A stretch of DNA of 64,000 bases, taken from the NCBI RefSeq assembly GCF_030123405.1, contig NZ_CP126110.1, forward strand, positions 4,526,001 to 4,590,000, read 5' to 3'. Both the position numbers and the translations under genes were made by a program. Shown here piece after piece: positions 25,444 to 33,110 of the stretch. Origin of the DNA: Neobacillus sp. WH10. GTDB lineage: Bacteria > Bacillota > Bacilli > Bacillales > Cytobacillaceae. Under the pieces are notes generated by a model that was given only the letters and a program-made list of their open reading frames with translations, did no database searches and was not told where the DNA came from. Position 1 is the first letter of the stretch; every line of letters starts with the position of its first letter.

Positions 25444-25797
25444 TTAGAGAATTTCCACCTGGCATGCTAAACGATACCCGTTGGCGATTTCCTTAGTTAG
25501 CTTTTTATATTCTTGTTCATTTGGCGTAGAAAGCCCCGGTCCTTGGAGAACCTTTACTGTGCACTGACCGCAGGTCCCTTTTCTACATTTAAACTTGATT
25601 TCCTTCCCCTGATTAAGAGCGGCATCCAGAAGTTTCCCTTTTGATGGTGTAATTTCAAATTTTGCGCCACCTTGCTGAACAATAATTTTTTCAGGCTTGA
25701 TGGATGGTGTCACTGGGTTATTTCGATCAAAACTTTTAACCACAGGTATTATTTTTCCAGAAATTAGCGATCCTACGGTGAAACCTCGTTGCCACAC
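25444..25797 (-). CDS. Encapsulin-associated 2Fe-2S ferredoxin
   Basis: A 117-residue ferredoxin starting at GTG 25797, three bases after the encapsulin stop, with GGAG eight bases before. The 2Fe-2S plant-type site is KCRKGTCGQCTVKVLQG plus a later C in YRLACQVEIL. The extreme N-terminus, RGFTVGSLISGK, matches the encapsulin cargo-loading peptide found at the C-terminus of the IMEF protein encoded two genes upstream. It is therefore probably carried into or onto the shell, where it could supply electrons to mobilise stored Fe(III). The packaging is inferred from the peptide. Confidence 0.88.
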   Translation of the reverse strand: MWQRGFTVGSLISGKIIPVVKSFDRNNPVTPSIKPEKIIVQQGGAKFEITPSKGKLLDAALNQGKEIKFKCRKGTCGQCTVKVLQGPGLSTPNEQEYKKLTKEIANGYRLACQVEIL

Positions 25798-25800
25798 CCC

Positions 25801-26649
25801 TTATTCTCCTATGAATTCAAGGGTGCAGATTGCAGAAGGTCGTTTAATCCGTAATACGACTGTTTCATACACCCGGAATGGGTGGTTCATCCCTTCCTGC
25901 CCCATATAGGCAGTATCGAAATCCTCGGAAACAGCCAAGTCTAAATTGTTCCGGCCTGTATTTAGGATGACTCCCGCTCTCCCTTTTAATACAGGTGATT
26001 GGAACACCCCACCCGTCACCAGCTCACGAATATGTTCGATTTCTAATACATTTGTATCCCTATGTACACGATGGATAAGTGAATAAAGCTCCGGCGACAG
26101 TACAAGTGCAAACGGGCCATTATGGTTCATCTCAAGCAGCTTGCTTCTAGCCTCGACAATATCCTGAAAGGCTGTACCCGATTCGTACCATTCACCAATC
26201 AGATGGGTAAGGCGCCCCTGGACATTCATTAGGCCCGGGATGTCAAACTCCTTTGCCCCGTGAAAAATCATTTGATCTTCTAAATTGGCGACATCGCGGG
26301 CGGCATTTGCTGCTGATGAAAAATCAATTGGGATATCCAACACCTTTGCCTGTTCTAAATCACGCCAAAATAAAATGAAATCCTTGTATAGGAGTGGAAT
26401 GGTATGATTAACGCGTTTGCTGGATTCAAAGGAGGTATCAAATGAACCCTGGATGTCCATCTTGGCCTCGATTGTTTCAGTAAAAATATCGTTTGCTATG
26501 CTTTGCATACCTCGTCCAAGCGGGCCGTATAATTCGATAAAACGGCGTCCAACTAACTGCCTTCGTGCCGTTTCAATGACAGTTTTATCTAATTGGTCGA
26601 ATTCTTGATCCGAAATTGGAGAATCCGGAAATATTTGCGATTTATTCAT
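25801..26649 (-). CDS. Encapsulin shell protein (family 1)
   Basis: A 282-residue HK97-fold shell protein. Features of family 1 encapsulins: the N-terminal helix region ETARRQLVGRRFIELYGPLG, then VNHTIPLLYKDFILFWRDLE, DIPGLMNVQG and the C-terminal LDLAVSEDFDTAYMGQEGMN. It is close to the IMEF-type encapsulins of Bacillaceae, which form large (T=4) iron-storing compartments. It lies between the IMEF cargo gene and a ferredoxin gene, all in one direction, so co-expression is expected. A 21-bp-period repeat array fills the gap to the cargo gene. Confidence 0.95.
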   Translation of the reverse strand: MNKSQIFPDSPISDQEFDQLDKTVIETARRQLVGRRFIELYGPLGRGMQSIANDIFTETIEAKMDIQGSFDTSFESSKRVNHTIPLLYKDFILFWRDLEQAKVLDIPIDFSSAANAARDVANLEDQMIFHGAKEFDIPGLMNVQGRLTHLIGEWYESGTAFQDIVEARSKLLEMNHNGPFALVLSPELYSLIHRVHRDTNVLEIEHIRELVTGGVFQSPVLKGRAGVILNTGRNNLDLAVSEDFDTAYMGQEGMNHPFRVYETVVLRIKRPSAICTLEFIGE

Positions 26650-26705
26650 GGTTCTATCCTCACATTTCTTATATTAAGGCTGTTTTGACTAAGTATTGAT
26701 TGCAT

Positions 26706-26812
26706 GATTCCGCCAATTTTGTGGTTAATTCCGCCAAACTTAGAAGTTTTCCCGCCATTTTCGAGAATAATTCCGCCAAACTAAACAATTATTCCGCCAA
26801 ATTGACAATTTT
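26706..26812. repeat. 21-bp repeat array between IMEF and encapsulin genes
   Basis: Units beginning TTCCGCC at 26708, 26729, about 26750 (TTCCCGCC variant), 26771 and 26792; consensus TTCCGCCAAACTT. It is the same family as the arrays at 34027 and 59604, placed inside an operon. Confidence 0.75.
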
Positions 26813-26844
26813 ATAGTTCAAGCCCCTTCAATTATGTTAAAAAC

Positions 26845-27408
26845 TCAAATTAAACTTCCGACGGTAAAACCTTTTTTATGTTTTGTATGTACCACGATAG
26901 GTTCAACATTGGTTGATCGGTCTAAATGATCATGATGCTCATCATGATGGGCATGCGGGTCTATGTAATCATGATCAAAGCGGCTATTTATATCGTTTAG
27001 CATCGCTTTTACTTGCTGATAATCTTGGTAAGATACCTCACGTAATTGGTTTAACATTGTGCTCCGTTCCCCATCGGTAAAACGAAACAGGGCTAAATCA
27101 AGATGTTCAACAAAATTATGCAAGCCGAATTTTTCGAGATTCAGTTCTTGCAAGAGACGATTAAATTCATTATTGGTCGGAGCAAAATCAGCTTCATTTT
27201 TTTCTTTTTCAAACGTATTGATAAGCGGAATCAACTCCACTAATCGCGAAAGCCGCTGTTCTTCTTCTTCAAAAATATGGTGATAGTACAGGCGCTCATG
27301 GTCATCCGCAGCGTTTTCAATAACCGGTTCAAGCATATTCATAAATTTTTCAATAGCATCATAGGTTGTCGTAAAAATCCGATAAAAAACCCTTAATTCC
27401 TCTTTCAA
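26845..27408 (-). CDS. IMEF encapsulated ferritin-like cargo (iron mineralisation)
   Basis: A 187-residue protein if it starts at TTG 27408, favoured by AAGGGGGGG six bases upstream; a start at TTG 27432 would add eight residues. It is mainly helical with ferritin-like acidic and histidine pairs (HERLYYHHIFEEEEQRL, GLHNFVEHLDL), a His/Asp-rich stretch (DPHAHHDEHHDHLD) and, at the very C-terminus, the loading peptide KKGFTVGSLI. This matches the iron-mineralising encapsulin-associated Firmicute (IMEF) proteins, which oxidise and store iron inside the shell. It is the first gene of the operon. Confidence 0.9.
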   Translation of the reverse strand: MKEELRVFYRIFTTTYDAIEKFMNMLEPVIENAADDHERLYYHHIFEEEEQRLSRLVELIPLINTFEKEKNEADFAPTNNEFNRLLQELNLEKFGLHNFVEHLDLALFRFTDGERSTMLNQLREVSYQDYQQVKAMLNDINSRFDHDYIDPHAHHDEHHDHLDRSTNVEPIVVHTKHKKGFTVGSLI

Positions 27409-27435
27409 TTCCTGCCCCCCCTTAGTATTCAACTA

Positions 27436-27453
27436 CATGTCATTATTGACATG
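27436..27453. promoter_or_regulatory. Palindrome upstream of the IMEF gene
   Basis: CATGTCATTATTGACATG has perfect 7-bp arms around TTAT and lies 28 bases before the proposed IMEF start, in the divergent gap to the coat protein gene. It is a candidate operator; the regulator is unknown and it does not match Fur or PerR consensus. Confidence 0.45.
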
Positions 27454-27570
27454 GAATTCATTTTTAAAACAACAACTTCATTTATGCGGCAATATTCCAA
27501 TCATGAATAACTCTTGTTTTCTGAAACATAATAAATATGGTTATTTAAAATTAATAGGAGGAGGTTTGCA

Positions 27571-28230
27571 ATGATGCAAAACCAACAAGGGCAAATGCAC
27601 CAAAATATGCATACGGGGGCTGTTCCGCCTCAGATGAACCATGGAGGTCATGAAGTATTTGATGTTCATGAAGTACTTTCGGGAGCAATTAGCACAATGG
27701 ACCAGTATATGATGGTACGTCAATACGTAAAAGACCCAGAATTACTTGATATTCTGGATCGTCAATATCAATTTATGCAGGATGAATACAACATTACCGT
27801 AGAGTGTTTCACAACAGGACAAGATCCTTCCAAGCGAACTCAAAGCTATAAAATGAAGCAAGGGAATGACTTCGTATATGGGCTGCAGCCTTCTCAGCCG
27901 AAAAAACCGGCACAATCTCCAACAGAACTTACAGATGCCTGCATTTCAGGAATAATGCTTGGCTCTGCAAAATCGGGAGCATCTATGAAGACAATGGCAG
28001 CATGTGAAGTTACCAACCCAGTGGTACGCCGTGTGCTTGCTGACTCTGTTCCAAATTGTATTGAAATGGCTTATGAACTCTCCATTTATCAAAATCAACA
28101 TCATTACTATCAAGTACCGCAGCTTGCACAGCAGGATATGCAGCAGCTTCTAAATGCATACGCCCCGGCCCAAGGAATGCCACAAGCGAACAATATGAAT
28201 ATGAACACTAACATGAACATGCCTCATTAG
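27571..28230 (+). CDS. CotF-family spore coat protein
   Basis: A 219-residue protein with Gln/Met/His-rich ends (MMQNQQGQMHQNMHTG at the start and NMNMNTNMNMPH at the end) around a CotF domain (about residues 30-195), with TELTDACISGIMLGSAKSGA as a recognisable core. It resembles the YhcQ group of CotF-like coat proteins. Strong RBS AGGAGGAGG. It is divergent from the encapsulin operon and closed by a strong terminator. It implies a sporulating organism; control by a late mother-cell sigma factor is likely but no promoter was assigned. Confidence 0.85.
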   Translation: MMQNQQGQMHQNMHTGAVPPQMNHGGHEVFDVHEVLSGAISTMDQYMMVRQYVKDPELLDILDRQYQFMQDEYNITVECFTTGQDPSKRTQSYKMKQGNDFVYGLQPSQPKKPAQSPTELTDACISGIMLGSAKSGASMKTMAACEVTNPVVRRVLADSVPNCIEMAYELSIYQNQHHYYQVPQLAQQDMQQLLNAYAPAQGMPQANNMNMNTNMNMPH

Positions 28231-28266
28231 AAAAATAGGGTTCTCTCAAGCACCTAAGTAAAGTAA

Positions 28267-28319
28267 AAATGCTACCCTCTTAATCATTGTGATTAAACGA
28301 AAGGGTAGCATTTGTTTTA
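28267..28319 (+). terminator. Terminator after the coat protein gene
   Basis: AAATGCTACCCT pairs with AGGGTAGCATTT across 28267-28313, with an inner TTAATCA/TGATTAA stem; TGTTTTAT follows. Confidence 0.8.
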
Positions 28320-28359
28320 TAGAACAATTCTATTTACTTTATTGTAAACAATTTAGTTA

Positions 28360-28602
28360 TTATGCGTATTTTATGCCAGCAAGCTTTATATTGTTTTTAT
28401 CATCTGACCCACAAGGTGTTACCGCATAAGTCATTTCACATTTTGGGCAATTCATAATAACCGTTTCTAATGTAAATGTTTCTCCACACTCACATCTAAT
28501 CTCGTGCGCCACTGTTGGTGCAAAGTTTTCTTTCCCCTTACTTTTAACATGGTCAACGATGTCTTTCCCATCTTTTAAACTTGTTGTACAACCACAGCTC
28601 AT
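28360..28602 (-). CDS. Small zinc-ribbon-like protein
   Basis: An 80-residue protein with TTGGAGGGTTATAT before ATG 28602. It holds seven cysteines: CGC near residue 3, CEC in RCECGETFTLET, CPKC in MNCPKCEMTYAV, and one in TPCGSDD. The pairs CxC and CPxC could bind one zinc ion like a rubredoxin-type ribbon. No enzyme domain or membrane segment is seen and I do not recognise the family. It stands alone between the coat gene and the homing endonuclease gene. Confidence 0.7.
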   Translation of the reverse strand: MSCGCTTSLKDGKDIVDHVKSKGKENFAPTVAHEIRCECGETFTLETVIMNCPKCEMTYAVTPCGSDDKNNIKLAGIKYA

Positions 28603-28752
28603 ATATAACCCTCCAAGGATATTAATAATTTTATTAAATATAATAAATTAAGAATAGCATAGAAACATTTAAATCAATGTGTCAAAAATTAAACACTTTG
28701 AAAAATGTAATAGATCTTTCCCTTTAGCCTAACTAATAATCCGATACATAGT

Positions 28753-28781
28753 TTGAAATATATTGAAAAAAGTTATAAAAT
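28753..28781 (+). promoter_or_regulatory. Promoter of the homing endonuclease gene
   Basis: TTGAAA (28753-28758) and TAAAAT (28776-28781) with a 17-base spacer. Confidence 0.6.
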
Positions 28782-28841
28782 AAAATAGAACATATGTTTC
28801 CGAATGATTTAGTTGAAATTTATTTTTTGGGAGGTGTGCAA

Positions 28842-29249
28842 ATGAAAGATTGGGAAGCAGCCTATATTGCAGGAATTATTGATGGAGAAGGTTCAATAAC
28901 ATTAACCAGAATGCATGAAAAGGAATATCGCCGCCCCTGTATAACAATCGCATCTACCGATAAAGAACTTTTAGTCTATCTTCAAACATTAGCTAATGGA
29001 ACTATCAATAATAAAAAGAACTATAATCCAGACCGACATAAAGATTCCTATACACTAACTATAAAGAAAAAAGAAATTGTTTTGGACATATTAAAACTTA
29101 TTACTCCCTATTTAAGAGTAGATAAAAAAAGAAATCGTGCACTATGGATACTCGAAAATTATGATAATGTTACACCAAGGAACGGAAAATATAACTCAGT
29201 ATTATTAGAGAAGAAAATCGCATTTGAAGATTCCTTTTTTAAAATATAA
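28842..29249 (+). CDS. LAGLIDADG homing endonuclease, free-standing next to ssrA
   Basis: A 135-residue protein starting at ATG 28842 behind GGGAGGTG. Its single LAGLIDADG motif is YIAGIIDGEGSITL (about residues 9-22), so it should act as a homodimer; CITIASTDKELLVYLQTLAN and ILKLITPYLRVDKKRNRALW follow the family fold. The gene ends 42 bases from the 3' end of ssrA on the opposite strand; ssrA contains a group I intron that has no gene of its own. This makes it the likely homing partner of that intron, though it lies outside it. The target site is inferred. Confidence 0.88.
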   Translation: MKDWEAAYIAGIIDGEGSITLTRMHEKEYRRPCITIASTDKELLVYLQTLANGTINNKKNYNPDRHKDSYTLTIKKKEIVLDILKLITPYLRVDKKRNRALWILENYDNVTPRNGKYNSVLLEKKIAFEDSFFKI

Positions 29250-29275
29250 AAAAGACCAGCATTTCTGCTAGTCTT
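29246..29275 (-). terminator. Terminator of ssrA (overlaps the end of the endonuclease gene)
   Basis: On the minus strand AAGACTAGC-AGAAAT-GCTGGTCTT (one U-G pair) is followed by TTTTTTATATTTT. The same stem can end the endonuclease transcript from the other side. Confidence 0.75.
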
Positions 29276-29291
29276 GTTATCCACCTATGTA

Positions 29292-29932
29292 TGGTGGAGA
29301 CGGCGGGACGTGCGTTTCCATGCTTTCGTCATGGCACTGACTATATCTTGAACCTGCTCTTAAAACAGGTCCCTCGGCGTCTTATACGAAATATAATTTT
29401 CACCTTAAAAGGTGGAATTTCGCATCCTAGTACTACCATTTCATCATGGCAGCCTATAAGTCGATACACGGCTGTTGGATTGCTCCACATACCGCTCGGC
29501 ATTGCCTTATCACTTTTTTAAAGTGACTTAGGTTTCACCGATAAAGCCGAATTTTCACTTATGTGTTACCACATAAGGCGACTAATTACTAATCGAACCC
29601 GCGTCCAAAGATATCGCCACTTAAGCTTCTACGAGTGTAGTCGATATATTGGTGTTTCGCTGAGCCTTTTGCCTATCGACCGGCGTCCGGTCAGCTAGCC
29701 TGGTTGTTCTCTTCCTTCATCCTCAGGCGGTGGAATCCGGCGTAGCCCACTTAGAGTGAGTCCCTTACCCTACCACATGGGCAATGGAGGGAGGAACCGC
29801 TATGCAGTATTAAGCTGCGAAAGCGAGGTTGTTGTTAGTTTTGCCAGTTATGGCTTTGACGTTTTAACGAGGCCGATCCCCTCGACTCGCAACCTAAGCT
29901 CAAACTACCCCTGTCGAATCCGTAGCGTCCCC
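29292..29932 (-). ncRNA. ssrA: tmRNA, split by a group I intron in the T-loop
   Basis: The 5' exon runs from GGGGACGCTACGGATTCGAC at 29932 to GGGTTCGAT at 29592, and the 3' exon TCCCGCCGTCTCCACCA is 29308-29292. GGGGACG pairs with CGTCTCC as acceptor stem; after splicing the T arm reads GCGGG-TTCGATT-CCCGC. The CCA end is encoded. The tag reading frame (29845-29810) gives GKTNNNLAFAA and then TAA; with the charged alanine the tag is AGKTNNNLAFAA. tmRNA rescues stalled ribosomes with SmpB (encoded upstream) and RNase R (also upstream) degrades the faulty mRNA. Splicing of the intron must precede charging because the T arm is otherwise broken. Confidence 0.95.
29309..29591 (-). mobile_element. 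Group I intron in ssrA (283 nt, no internal gene)
   Basis: The insert interrupts the tmRNA T-loop after U (GGTTCGAT|TAGTAATTAG) and ends in G (GCACG|TCCCGCC), as group I introns do. A P1 helix can form between exon CGAU and intron GUCG at intron bases 10-13, with the U-G pair at the splice site. A P2 hairpin CTTATGTG-GTAA-CACATAAG follows. AAGATATAGTC near the 3' end is the characteristic S segment of the P7 core. No reading frame of note is inside. The intron could self-splice; this has not been shown. Confidence 0.9.
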
Positions 29933-30037
29933 ATTATAAAATGTGCTGAAATCTGTTTAGGATTCTAGCATCAGACGTTAGGATGCTCAACAATATTTTG
30001 AGCAAAAGTTTCTTGCCGCTATCTTAGCGACAAACTT

Positions 30038-30065
30038 ATTATAACACACTTACAGGATTTTTCAA
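30038..30065 (-). promoter_or_regulatory. ssrA promoter
   Basis: On the minus strand TTGAAA (30065-30060) and TATAAT (30043-30038) are 16 bases apart. The transcript would carry a leader of about 100 bases before the mature 5' end, including a GTCGCTA-AGA-TAGCGGC hairpin, to be removed by RNase P. Confidence 0.75.
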
Positions 30066-30131
30066 TTGTAAGTATTTGTAAAAGTAAATTCTTTGGCTTT
30101 ACGAGAATCCATCGAAAAGACGGACGGCCCC

Positions 30132-30608
30132 CTACATCTTTTGACGATCGCGGAAGGCTCGTTCGATTTCACGCTTCGCTTCTTTTTGCTTTAAGGCTTC
30201 ACGCTTATCATAATTTTTCTTACCTTTTGCCAGTCCAACTAACACCTTGCAAAAACCATTTTTCAAATAAAGCTTTAGTGGAACAAGGGCATATCCTGCC
30301 TCTTTCGTTTCACCAATCAGCTTATTGATTTCACGTTTATGAAGCAATAGCTTACGCGTTCGTAACGGGTCATGATTGTAGCGATTTCCCTGCTCATACG
30401 GGCTTACATGCATTCCAAAAAGAATCGCTTCTCCATTTTGAATCCGGGCATATGCATCCTTGAGATTAACTTTTCCTGCACGAATCGACTTGATTTCCGT
30501 CCCCTGCAGCACGATGCCGGCCTCGTACGTTTCTTCAATAAAATAGTCATGGTAGGCCTTTTTGTTTTGTGCGACTACTTTTCCTACACCTTTTGGCATA
30601 TTTTTCAC
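30132..30608 (-). CDS. smpB: SmpB, tmRNA-binding protein
   Basis: A 158-residue protein that binds the tRNA-like domain of tmRNA and delivers it to stalled ribosomes. Signatures: NKKAYHDYFIEETYEAGIVL, GTEIKSIRAGKVNLKDAYA and the basic C-terminal tail GKKNYDKREALKQKEAKREI that fills the empty mRNA channel. The length is normal. It lies between rnr and ssrA in the same direction, the usual Bacillus order secG-est-rnr-smpB-ssrA. Confidence 0.97.
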   Translation of the reverse strand: MKNMPKGVGKVVAQNKKAYHDYFIEETYEAGIVLQGTEIKSIRAGKVNLKDAYARIQNGEAILFGMHVSPYEQGNRYNHDPLRTRKLLLHKREINKLIGETKEAGYALVPLKLYLKNGFCKVLVGLAKGKKNYDKREALKQKEAKREIERAFRDRQKM

Positions 30609-30693
30609 CTCAATCTATAGTGTTTATTTTAACAAAAAAAACAAGCTGCTACAATTGAAAGAGAGCCTCGTATGGAAGGCTCCCTTCAAGTGA

Positions 30694-33084
30694 TTATTTA
30701 TTTCTTCGTTTCGTACTTTTTGATTTAGGAACGTTCTCGTAAAATTTACGTTTCTTTTTCGCTTTTTTACCCTGACTGCCGCCTGATTCAGACTTCTGAT
30801 TACCATCTTGATTAGGATTCGGTCTGCGGTTTTTATTTCGGCTCTGATCACGGTCTCCCTGCTGTTTGTTCCTCCGCGGTTTATGTGTGTCACTGCCCGT
30901 TTTAAAAACCTTCGGAGCATCAGAACGTTCCCGGCGAGGTGTTCCCTTCATGCCCACGATTTCAAAATCAATCGAGCGCTCATCTTTATTGACTTTTACC
31001 ACGCGGACCGTGATTTCATCACCAATCCGGAATACGTTGCCCGTTCGCTCACCAATCATCGCATAGTGTCGTTCGTCAAAGCGGTAATAATCATCGGTCA
31101 TATAGCTGACATGGACAAGGCCTTCAATTGTATTTGGCAGCTCGACAAACATCCCAAAGTTCGTTACCGAGCTGATAATGCCGTCATATTCTACACCAAT
31201 TTTGTCTTCCATAAATTCAGCTTTTTTCAACTCATCCGTTTCCCGCTCGGCATCAACGGCACGGCGCTCCATTTTGGAAGAATGCTGGGCAATTTCAGGC
31301 AAGCGGGCATTCCATTTTTCCCTTGTCGCTTCATCCAGCTTTCCTTCGATTAGATAAGTACGGATTAAACGATGGACAATTGTATCTGGATACCTTCGAA
31401 TCGGTGAAGTGAAATGGGTGTAGAACTCGGTTGATAGGCCAAAGTGTCCGAGACTTTCAGGGTCATATTTTGCCTGCTGCATCGACCTCAGCATGACCGT
31501 TGATACCACCATCTCTTCCGGCTTCCCTTGGACCTCTTCAATGATCTCCTGAAGCGCTCTTGGATGCACATCATTTGCAGTACCCTTTACAATGTACCCA
31601 AAGTTGGTGATAAACTCAAAAAACCTCCGTAATTTATCTTCCTTTGGATCCTCATGAATACGGTAAATAAACGGAACTTCGAGCCAGTGGAAATGCTCAG
31701 CAACTGTTTCATTGGCTGCGAGCATAAACTCCTCAATCAAACGCTCCGCCACAGACCGCTCGCGAAGAATCACATCGGTTGGCTTTCCTTCTTCATCCAC
31801 CAATACCTTTGATTCTTTAAAATCAAAGTCGATGGCCCCGCGCTTCATACGTTTGTTTCTTAAGATACTGGCTAGCTCTTCCATCATTTCAAACATTGGG
31901 ACAATCGGCTCGTATCGTCCACGTGTTTCTTCATCTTTTTCAACAAGAATCAGATTCACGTCATGATAGGTCATTCGCTCGGTTGTTTTTATCACACTTT
32001 GAAAAATTTCATGAGAAACGACAGCGCCCTCTTGTGAAATTTCCATTTCGCACGATAAAACGAGACGGTCAACCTTGGGATTTAGAGAACAAATCCCGTT
32101 AGAGAGACGATGGGGAATCATTGGAATCACTCGGTCTACTAAATAAACACTTGTTGCCCGCTCCTCTGCTTCGAGGTCAATCGGAGTTCCTTCTTTTACA
32201 TAATAGCTGACATCAGCAATATGAACACCAAGTTTATAGTTGCCGTTTTCAAGCTTTGTTACGGTTACCGCATCATCAAGGTCTTTCGCATCAGCACCGT
32301 CAATGGTGACAATCGTTTCATTGCGTAAGTCACGGCGATTGGCTAATTCACTTTCATCAATTGTATCAGGTGTGTCATTCGCTTGCTGCAATACTTCATC
32401 AGGGAAAGCCATTGGTAGGCCGTGCTTATGTATGACAGAGAGAATGTCCACGCCAGGATCGTTTTTGTGCCCTAATATCGTGATGACTTCACCTTCCGCA
32501 CTTTTTCGCCCCTCAGGATATGTGACTAGCTTAACGACAACCTTATGTCCCTCAACCGCTCCTTTTGAAGCCGATTTAGGTATAAAAATATCGCTCGCGA
32601 ATTTTTTATCATCAGGAATCACAAAGCCAAAGCTTTTACTTTCAACATACGTTCCCACGACTTGCTGGACGCCTCGTTCAACGATACGAATAATGCTGCC
32701 TTCCCGGCGCTGCCCCGAGGTTTCAGATGAAACACGTGCTAAAACAGTGTCTCCATGCATTGCCGTGTTTGTTTCATTGGGCGGAATAAATATATCATCC
32801 ATTCCCGGCTCATCAGGTACGACAAACGCAAAACCTTTCGCATGACCGATTAGCTTTCCGCGAATTAAGTTCATTTTTTGCGGCAATCCGTAACGATTGC
32901 TGCGGGTACGAACCACAAGACCCTTTTCTTCCATTTGCACAAGGGCTTTGACAAACTCTTTAAAGTCACTGGAGTCCTGGATGCCAAATGCCTCTTCCAG
33001 TTCCTGAACCGTTAATGGTTTGTATGCCTCATCTCTCATATATTGCAAAAGCTTGTCAATGTGCTTTTGAATGTTATCTTCCAA
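30694..33084 (-). CDS. rnr: Ribonuclease R
   Basis: A 796-residue 3'-5' exoribonuclease of the RNB family. In order: N-terminal winged helix (about 1-75), two cold-shock OB domains (about 80-230), catalytic RNB domain (about 250-580, with TIDGADAKDLDDAVTV holding the metal-binding aspartates), an S1 domain (about 625-710, GIISSVTNFGMFVELPNTIE) and a Lys/Arg-rich tail. It degrades structured RNA and non-stop mRNAs together with tmRNA-SmpB. The gene is upstream of smpB, 85 bases away. An AGGGATTAG-type site precedes ATG 33084. Confidence 0.96.
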   Translation of the reverse strand: MEDNIQKHIDKLLQYMRDEAYKPLTVQELEEAFGIQDSSDFKEFVKALVQMEEKGLVVRTRSNRYGLPQKMNLIRGKLIGHAKGFAFVVPDEPGMDDIFIPPNETNTAMHGDTVLARVSSETSGQRREGSIIRIVERGVQQVVGTYVESKSFGFVIPDDKKFASDIFIPKSASKGAVEGHKVVVKLVTYPEGRKSAEGEVITILGHKNDPGVDILSVIHKHGLPMAFPDEVLQQANDTPDTIDESELANRRDLRNETIVTIDGADAKDLDDAVTVTKLENGNYKLGVHIADVSYYVKEGTPIDLEAEERATSVYLVDRVIPMIPHRLSNGICSLNPKVDRLVLSCEMEISQEGAVVSHEIFQSVIKTTERMTYHDVNLILVEKDEETRGRYEPIVPMFEMMEELASILRNKRMKRGAIDFDFKESKVLVDEEGKPTDVILRERSVAERLIEEFMLAANETVAEHFHWLEVPFIYRIHEDPKEDKLRRFFEFITNFGYIVKGTANDVHPRALQEIIEEVQGKPEEMVVSTVMLRSMQQAKYDPESLGHFGLSTEFYTHFTSPIRRYPDTIVHRLIRTYLIEGKLDEATREKWNARLPEIAQHSSKMERRAVDAERETDELKKAEFMEDKIGVEYDGIISSVTNFGMFVELPNTIEGLVHVSYMTDDYYRFDERHYAMIGERTGNVFRIGDEITVRVVKVNKDERSIDFEIVGMKGTPRRERSDAPKVFKTGSDTHKPRRNKQQGDRDQSRNKNRRPNPNQDGNQKSESGGSQGKKAKKKRKFYENVPKSKSTKRRNK

Positions 33085-33110
33085 ACTAATCCCTCCTTTG
33101 GGAGTGCTAT

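Noticed and set aside
29291..29968. Plus-strand reading frames across the ssrA region (29291-29521 and 29756-29968)
   Set aside because: They are antisense to the tmRNA and its intron, whose structure explains the sequence fully; no ribosome site.
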